DNA from: an uncultured Opitutales bacterium
GTDB lineage: Bacteria; Verrucomicrobiota; Verrucomicrobiia; Opitutales; Intestinicryptomonadaceae
Reading direction: 5' to 3'
Length of the DNA stretch: 35,601 nucleotides
Assembly: GCA_944389915.1 (NCBI GenBank)
Contig: CALXOC010000092.1
Coordinates: 1 to 35,601, forward strand
A program made the position numbers and the translations under genes. Of this stretch, positions 31,518 to 35,601 are shown piece by piece. The notes beneath the pieces were generated by a model. That model was not told the origin of the DNA. It did no database searches and saw only the letters and a program-made list of their open reading frames with translations. The stretch's first letter is position 1. Every line of letters begins with the position of its first letter.

Positions 31518-32833
31518 TTCTTTTCGGCACCCTCTCCCGACAGCGCCCTTAAAAGGTATTCGCATCTCAATACGTCGGGATCGTTTGGAATTTCGCGGCT
31601 GAGCTGTTTTATGAGAGCCTCGGCTTCGCCGAAACTGCCGGAATCTACCAGCGAATACATCTCCGATATTTTAGCGGCAATGGCGTCGTTGCGCTTGGCG
31701 TTGAGAATCGAATTTAAAATGTGCGCCGGATCCCTTCCGAAGGGAGATTCCACCTCCTCAAACTTTCCGGATTCACGCGTGTCGTTGAGCTTGTATAGGC
31801 TTCTTGACGCCGCCATGACCGACGGCGAATGCGACGATATTATAAATTGCGAGTTGGGAAATATTCTCGGAAGCTTTTCGGCTATTGCCGCCTGCCAATC
31901 GGGATGCAAGTGTATGTCGATTTCGTCTATCAATATGATTGCCGGAGTCTCAAGGGGATTCTTTCTCCATGGATTGGCAACCACCATGCGCATGGCAATG
32001 TCGGATATTAGCGCAATTAAAGTCTTTTCTCCCTCCGACAACAAACTAACCGGAACGTTTTTTGACTCTAAAAACAACTCTCCGTCCCTTACGTAAAATC
32101 CGGAAAATGTCTGGGAAAAATCCGACAGCGCCTTTCTCACGAAACCAAGAGCTGCATAGCGCTCGTTTATTTCATCTCTGCGGATATTGCCCTTGCGAAG
32201 CGGCATTTCAGAAGCGCGCTCCATCTCAGACTCTCTCTCGGACAATTCGGACGCAAACCACGATGCGAAATTTTTAAAATTTGCCCCGGCGGAAAAGGCC
32301 TTCTTGTAAATAGACGTCCGGTCCGAAACGCGTCCAGGCAGCGGAGACGGGGTGCCGGAGCTGTCGCGATTCGCTCCGTAATAGGCAAAAACTGGTATGT
32401 CTATTTTCGCCCCTTTCGGCGAGTCGAGTATAATGCGCATATCCGATCCATATTTGGCGGCCTGGCTCATATCGCTTTTGGCGCGGGGCAATATTTGTTC
32501 CTGCCGCGGGGAGCGGACATTGTCGGCTATCTTTACCAAGGTTAAGGTCATATCCGACTTCTTGTCGGAATCCGACGACAAAACCAATGTAATTTTCGAG
32601 TAATCCGCCCCTATAGATATATCGGAATTGCGTATGCGCTTAGCTTGTGCCGGCAATGTTGAGATTCTTACAGGCAGCCAAGACAACATTATTGCCACGG
32701 CTTCCAAAACCGTGGATTTTCCGCTCCCGTTCTTGCCCGCAAATACCGTAACCGGACATTGAAAATCTATAAGCTCATTTCGCAAACCGCGAAAATTCTC
32801 AATTTTCATTCGCCTTATTTTCACGGCAAACAT
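31514..32833 (-). CDS. ptuA: PtuA-like AAA ATPase of a Septu-type defence system
   Basis: A 439-residue ABC/SMC-type ATPase of the kind used by Septu and retron systems. It begins VKIRRMKIENFRGL, then Walker A FAGKNGSGKST (residues 31-41), the signature SLLSEGEKTLIALISDIAMR, Walker B PAIILIDEIDIHLHPDWQ and the H-loop FIISSHSPSV. A middle coiled section (ELSERESEMERASEMPLR) separates the lobes, and the C-terminal ~90 residues (LNAKRNDAIAAKISEMYSLV, SGSFGEAEALIKQLSREIPN) form helical repeats as in PtuA. It is paired with and overlaps a PtuB-like HNH gene. The ATG at 32833 is preferred; TTG at 32845 or the ATG at 32809 are alternatives. The paired HNH gene makes Septu the best reading; a different ATPase-nuclease system is the alternative. 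Confidence 0.8.
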   Translation of the reverse strand: MFAVKIRRMKIENFRGLRNELIDFQCPVTVFAGKNGSGKSTVLEAVAIMLSWLPVRISTLPAQAKRIRNSDISIGADYSKITLVLSSDSDKKSDMTLTLVKIADNVRSPRQEQILPRAKSDMSQAAKYGSDMRIILDSPKGAKIDIPVFAYYGANRDSSGTPSPLPGRVSDRTSIYKKAFSAGANFKNFASWFASELSERESEMERASEMPLRKGNIRRDEINERYAALGFVRKALSDFSQTFSGFYVRDGELFLESKNVPVSLLSEGEKTLIALISDIAMRMVVANPWRKNPLETPAIILIDEIDIHLHPDWQAAIAEKLPRIFPNSQFIISSHSPSVMAASRSLYKLNDTRESGKFEEVESPFGRDPAHILNSILNAKRNDAIAAKISEMYSLVDSGSFGEAEALIKQLSREIPNDPDVLRCEYLLRALSGEGAEKK

Positions 32834-32953
32834 CTTAAGGTTCAAAAGCGCGCAAAATCAACCAAAAACTTGGCTTGGCATTTTATGGCGCACAACAACA
32901 GCATATTGCCGCCTAATTTTCATTCCCAAAACAAAACTCCAAAATACGAGCAT

Positions 32954-32983
32954 AAAAAACGCCCCTGTAAAAAAGAGGGGCGT
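32954..32983 (-). terminator. Intrinsic terminator of the CBM-like gene
   Basis: Reading leftward, ACGCCCCT and AGGGGCGT form a perfect 8-bp stem (loop of nine), followed by TTTTTATG. It lies 60 bp past the stop of the gene at 33043 and upstream of ptuA, so the defence operon must start from its own promoter after it. Confidence 0.85.
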
Positions 32984-33042
32984 AAACATATAATACCCTT
33001 TGGTGCAATTTATAATTGTACCTTAGTTGGGATAATCCGAGC

Positions 33043-33453
33043 TTAAAATTCGGGACGGCAAATTATGGAGTCGCCGGCATTGACAAGATAGTCTTCTCCG
33101 GAGCACCATTGATTGTCATTCAAGAGAACCTTGAACGCAACTGAACCGTTGGGAACAAGCTGCTCCCAGAGCCATTCGTCCTCGCCCATGCACTGCATGG
33201 GAACACCCTTCTGCCAGTCAAGACCCGCTCCCATACCGCGTATGAAAAGCTGATTGCCCCAACCCGCATTGAATTTTACGATAACTCTTGTAGCCTTTGT
33301 ACCTTTTTTTGCGCCGCACCGGCAGGAGCACTTGTCCGAGGCCTCCTTAGCAGAAACCTTTGCCGGAGCGCATTTTTTAGCCGCCGGTTTTCTTGTCCTT
33401 GAAAGCTCGGCTTTGGGTTTTGTTGTAGTTTTCTTTTCTTTCTTTACAGGCAT
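33043..33453 (-). CDS. Lys-rich tailed protein with starch/glycogen-binding-like domain
   Basis: A 136-residue protein in two parts. Residues 1-55 are very rich in Lys, Ala, Thr and Pro (VKKEKKTTTKPKAELSRTRK) with a Cys cluster (CSCRCGAKKG), like a histone H1-type or nucleic-acid-binding tail. Residues ~58-136 form a compact beta domain: ATRVIVKFNAGWGNQLFIRG, then MGEDEWLWEQLVPNGSVAFK and VLLNDNQWCSGEDYLVNAGD, resembling a CBM20/CBM48 type starch-binding fold. No signal peptide is seen, so it is cytoplasmic. The ATG has a good AAAGGA seven bases upstream. The combination is unusual: it may tie glycogen or a sugar signal to DNA, or the tail may merely bind anionic surfaces. It has its own terminator. 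Confidence 0.65.
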   Translation of the reverse strand: MPVKKEKKTTTKPKAELSRTRKPAAKKCAPAKVSAKEASDKCSCRCGAKKGTKATRVIVKFNAGWGNQLFIRGMGAGLDWQKGVPMQCMGEDEWLWEQLVPNGSVAFKVLLNDNQWCSGEDYLVNAGDSIICRPEF

Positions 33454-33684
33454 TTTTATATCCTTTCCGGGGTATTATTCCCCATTTATGAATAGTTATT
33501 CAAATTTCTCTGAAAGTTTACAAGCATTTTTTATCTATAGTTCCAAGGGTCAAATATTAGAACTTCGAATAAAAACGCTTTTAATTCTTTATCGGCTATA
33601 GAAGAGAAATTTTAATGAGCTTAGCGGTATTTAACCCCATATTCAAAATATTAAAGATATCAATTCGCACCTTCAAACAGCCAA

Positions 33685-35322
33685 TTACTGTTCCTGTATA
33701 TTGGCGCTTTTGGCCTCCTTATTGATTTCGTCGCTCATTACCGTGTAGGCAAGCATTGCGGCAGATTGATTCTCCTGCGCCTTTTCGATATCCGACAGCT
33801 CCTTGGCATTTGTCGAATTTTCCGCGGGGGGGGTAAATTTCTTGAGATAAACTATGTAGCCGTTCTCGCCGTATGTCTGCATTGACGACACCTGGCCCTC
33901 CTTAAGCGAGAGCAGAATCGACGTTATAACATTATATGCGCGCATAATCGACGAATTCGACACGGGCGGGTTTGCTATCGAAAAAGTCCGGAAATCGTCA
34001 ACGCTTGCGCCGGACTGTTTTGCAGTTTCTATGAATGATTTCCCGTCTTTTACCGCAACTTTTAACGCTTCGCTGAGAGTCTTGCCCCTCTCGGAAAACA
34101 GCTTCTGCTTTTCCGCATTGACATAGTCTTCCTCCACGCGCTTTTTCACATCGCCAAATTTTGGAAGGTACGACGATAACTTCTCGTTCAAAATTACAAT
34201 CCACACATTTTCGTTTGAGATAATTGCGTCGGAGAAGAAATTATTGGAATCCAGCTTGAAGGCTGAAGCGGCAACCTCCATCGGCAAGCCTTCGGGCAAT
34301 TTTACGTCGGTCAGGCGCATGGCAGGCATCTTTTTTGTTTCCAGCTTCGATTCGGCTATCAATTTTTTTAGCTCCGCGGAAGCCATCTTTGCGCCCGAAT
34401 TATAAATTTTCATGGCAAAATCCTCGGCAGCTTGGGCGGCTTTGCGCGTTGAGGCGTCAACAAGGTAGTCCGCCTTAACCTTCTGCTTTACTTCGGCAAG
34501 GGGCTTTATAACTGTCTTGCCGTCCTTTAACTCTGTATATTTTTTCGCATTTGCCCCGTAATATGCCGACAAATCCGCGTCGGTTGGAGCCTTGACTTGC
34601 GCCGCATAGTCTTTCACGGGAAATATTACCGCCTCTATAATGACTCCATCTCCCACTCTGTACGCCTCAATATTGTCTTTGAAGTACTTTTGGAGCTTTG
34701 CCTCCGAAGTCTCTATGCGGGGATTAAATTTCTCATACGACAAACTCGCCAAATCAAAATTCCACGTTCCGTAATATTGGTTGTACTGCCTTTTCACCTC
34801 GCTCTTTAAGACATATCCCGGGCCGCCTATGAGTTCGGCAACCTTATGGGCGAGGGCGTTGCGGGACAATATTCCTATCAAATCGGCCTCCGACATTCTT
34901 CCGGACGCCAGGTTTTGAGAGACAAAATCCTTCCATTTTAACTCGTCAAATTGCCCTGCAGAATTTTTAAAAAATGGCGCGGAATGTATGTAGTTTTTAA
35001 GATCATTTTCGCTTACCGAACGCATGCCGAGCTTTTCAGCCGTATAGAACAGGTATGCTTGAGTTAAAATCACTTCAGAAGTAGGCTGTACCCCCTGCAA
35101 TAGGGCCTCGTAAAAAGCGCACGTCTGAAGCTGCTGCACGGAATTTGGATTTGAAAAGTCATATCCGAAGAAGTTTTTGTGGCTGTCCCACGAGCGGTTT
35201 CTATCGCCGAGGAAAGGAACCTGGCCTATGGTGAATACAAATGCAATTATGATGGCCACCAGCAAAACGCTAAAAACCGATTTATGGTGCTTTTGGAGAA
35301 CTGTTTGAATCCAAGTAATCAT
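33685..35322 (-). CDS. PpiD/SurA-like membrane-anchored periplasmic chaperone
   Basis: A 545-residue protein with a basic N-terminus and one membrane helix (residues ~15-32, [20 protein letters not shown]), then a large periplasmic region. Residues ~35-200 resemble the SurA/PpiD N-terminal chaperone fold ([40 protein letters not shown]), which holds unfolded outer membrane or secreted proteins. The middle contains long helical segments ([20 protein letters not shown]); I could not see a clean parvulin catalytic motif, so prolyl isomerase activity is doubtful. It is leftward and alone. Its neighbour upstream, across a small palindrome, is the divergent nucleotidyltransferase. Confidence 0.7.
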   Translation of the reverse strand: MITWIQTVLQKHHKSVFSVLLVAIIIAFVFTIGQVPFLGDRNRSWDSHKNFFGYDFSNPNSVQQLQTCAFYEALLQGVQPTSEVILTQAYLFYTAEKLGMRSVSENDLKNYIHSAPFFKNSAGQFDELKWKDFVSQNLASGRMSEADLIGILSRNALAHKVAELIGGPGYVLKSEVKRQYNQYYGTWNFDLASLSYEKFNPRIETSEAKLQKYFKDNIEAYRVGDGVIIEAVIFPVKDYAAQVKAPTDADLSAYYGANAKKYTELKDGKTVIKPLAEVKQKVKADYLVDASTRKAAQAAEDFAMKIYNSGAKMASAELKKLIAESKLETKKMPAMRLTDVKLPEGLPMEVAASAFKLDSNNFFSDAIISNENVWIVILNEKLSSYLPKFGDVKKRVEEDYVNAEKQKLFSERGKTLSEALKVAVKDGKSFIETAKQSGASVDDFRTFSIANPPVSNSSIMRAYNVITSILLSLKEGQVSSMQTYGENGYIVYLKKFTPPAENSTNAKELSDIEKAQENQSAAMLAYTVMSDEINKEAKSANIQEQ

Positions 35323-35414
35323 GTCTATATCTTTTTAAAGGATTAATGTTTTACGCTCATATTCGCTCATGTCAACATTTGAAAAAACGCCATCCGACTT
35401 TTTTGCGTATTTGC

Positions 35415-35428
35415 CAAGTACATACTTG
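35415..35428. promoter_or_regulatory. Palindrome in the divergent gap before the nucleotidyltransferase
   Basis: CAAGTA-CA-TACTTG is a perfect 6-2-6 inverted repeat about 14 bp upstream of the first possible start codon of the rightward gene. It may be an operator for one of the two divergent genes. Confidence 0.3.
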
Positions 35429-35441
35429 TAAAATTTCCGCC

Positions 35442-35601
35442 ATGCGCTTTCATTCACCAATAATGATGGATTACCGCACAGGCGAAGCACCTAAAAACAG
35501 CGCAAACTCCGCCCTGATTCTATGCGCAGGATACGGCACGCGCCTGCGGCCGCTTACCGACATTATGCCAAAACCCCTTCTTCCGGTCAAAGGAAAGCCT
35601 T
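35442..35601 (+). CDS. Sugar-phosphate nucleotidyltransferase, N-terminal fragment
   Basis: The first ~53 residues of a protein cut by the right edge of the window. Residues [20 protein letters not shown] and [11 protein letters not shown] carry the nucleotide-binding signature [10 protein letters not shown]...PKPLLP of NTP-transferases such as mannose-1-phosphate guanylyltransferase and the MurNAc-1-phosphate uridylyltransferase MurU group. Three in-frame starts exist (35442, 35463, 35466); I give the first. The specificity cannot be set from the fragment. Confidence 0.8.
   Translation, partial: MRFHSPIMMDYRTGEAPKNSANSALILCAGYGTRLRPLTDIMPKPLLPVKGKP

Noticed and set aside
29466-33042. A retron (reverse transcriptase plus ncRNA) with the ptuAB pair as effector
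   Set aside because: No reverse transcriptase frame (no YxDD-type motif) is present in or next to the operon, so a stand-alone Septu-like system is the better reading.
1-35601. CRISPR array, insertion sequences, rRNA genes
   Set aside because: No regularly spaced direct repeats, no transposase-like frame and no rRNA sequence were seen.

Overview
The window reads as a chromosomal segment of a Gram-negative, saccharolytic and probably anaerobic or facultative bacterium. Envelope features (a signal peptide, a lipoprotein signal, a PpiD-like membrane chaperone, a membrane-anchored lytic transglycosylase), scarce Shine-Dalgarno sequences and uncommon glycoside hydrolases beside AraC and Gfo/Idh/MocA genes fit the Verrucomicrobiota/Lentisphaerota group. 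That placement is inference; no marker gene here settles it.

Layout. (a) 1-3.5 kb: two convergent glycoside hydrolases, a GH101/GH129-like fragment cut by the window edge and a secreted GH50-like (agarase-type) enzyme. (b) 3.6-9.2 kb: tRNA-Ile2(CAU), a DedA-family membrane protein, valS, then manA with a YhcH/YiaL-type gene. (c) 9.3-22.8 kb: a divergent catabolic locus. Leftward run MBL-fold hydrolase, ROK regulator, SDR dehydrogenase, IlvD/Edd-type dehydratase and fumarate-reductase-like flavoprotein; rightward run fdrA, a 55-aa protein, allG-like (DUF1116), allH-like (DUF2877), a PfkB (KDG-kinase-like) kinase and an IclR regulator, ending against a convergent MFS transporter. (d) 22.8-27.4 kb: an AT-rich gene-free stretch, a large duplicated lipoprotein, tRNA-Glu(UUC), and two small Cys-rich unknown genes. 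(e) 27.5-29.5 kb: an overlapping AraC regulator and Gfo/Idh/MocA oxidoreductase. (f) 29.6-32.8 kb: four overlapping genes, a Septu-like ATPase/HNH pair followed by ogt and a lytic transglycosylase. (g) 33-35.6 kb: a Lys-rich protein with a carbohydrate-binding-like domain, a PpiD-like chaperone and the start of a sugar-nucleotidyltransferase.

How the genes may work together. Locus (c) has the parts for uptake (MFS), oxidation (SDR), dehydration (IlvD type) and phosphorylation (KDG-kinase type) of a sugar acid. It also carries the three-part FdrA/DUF1116/DUF2877 module known from the E. coli allantoin pathway as oxamate carbamoyltransferase, but without carbamate kinase or other allantoin genes. 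The divergent promoter region holds a perfect FNR-type palindrome, TTGATTTAAATCAA, about 40 bp from a plausible start site of the leftward operon. This suggests oxygen-dependent or substrate-dependent control of an undescribed sugar-acid or carbamoyl-acid pathway. Locus (f) is the second point of interest: a defence pair translationally coupled to a DNA-repair protein and a cell-wall lysing enzyme.
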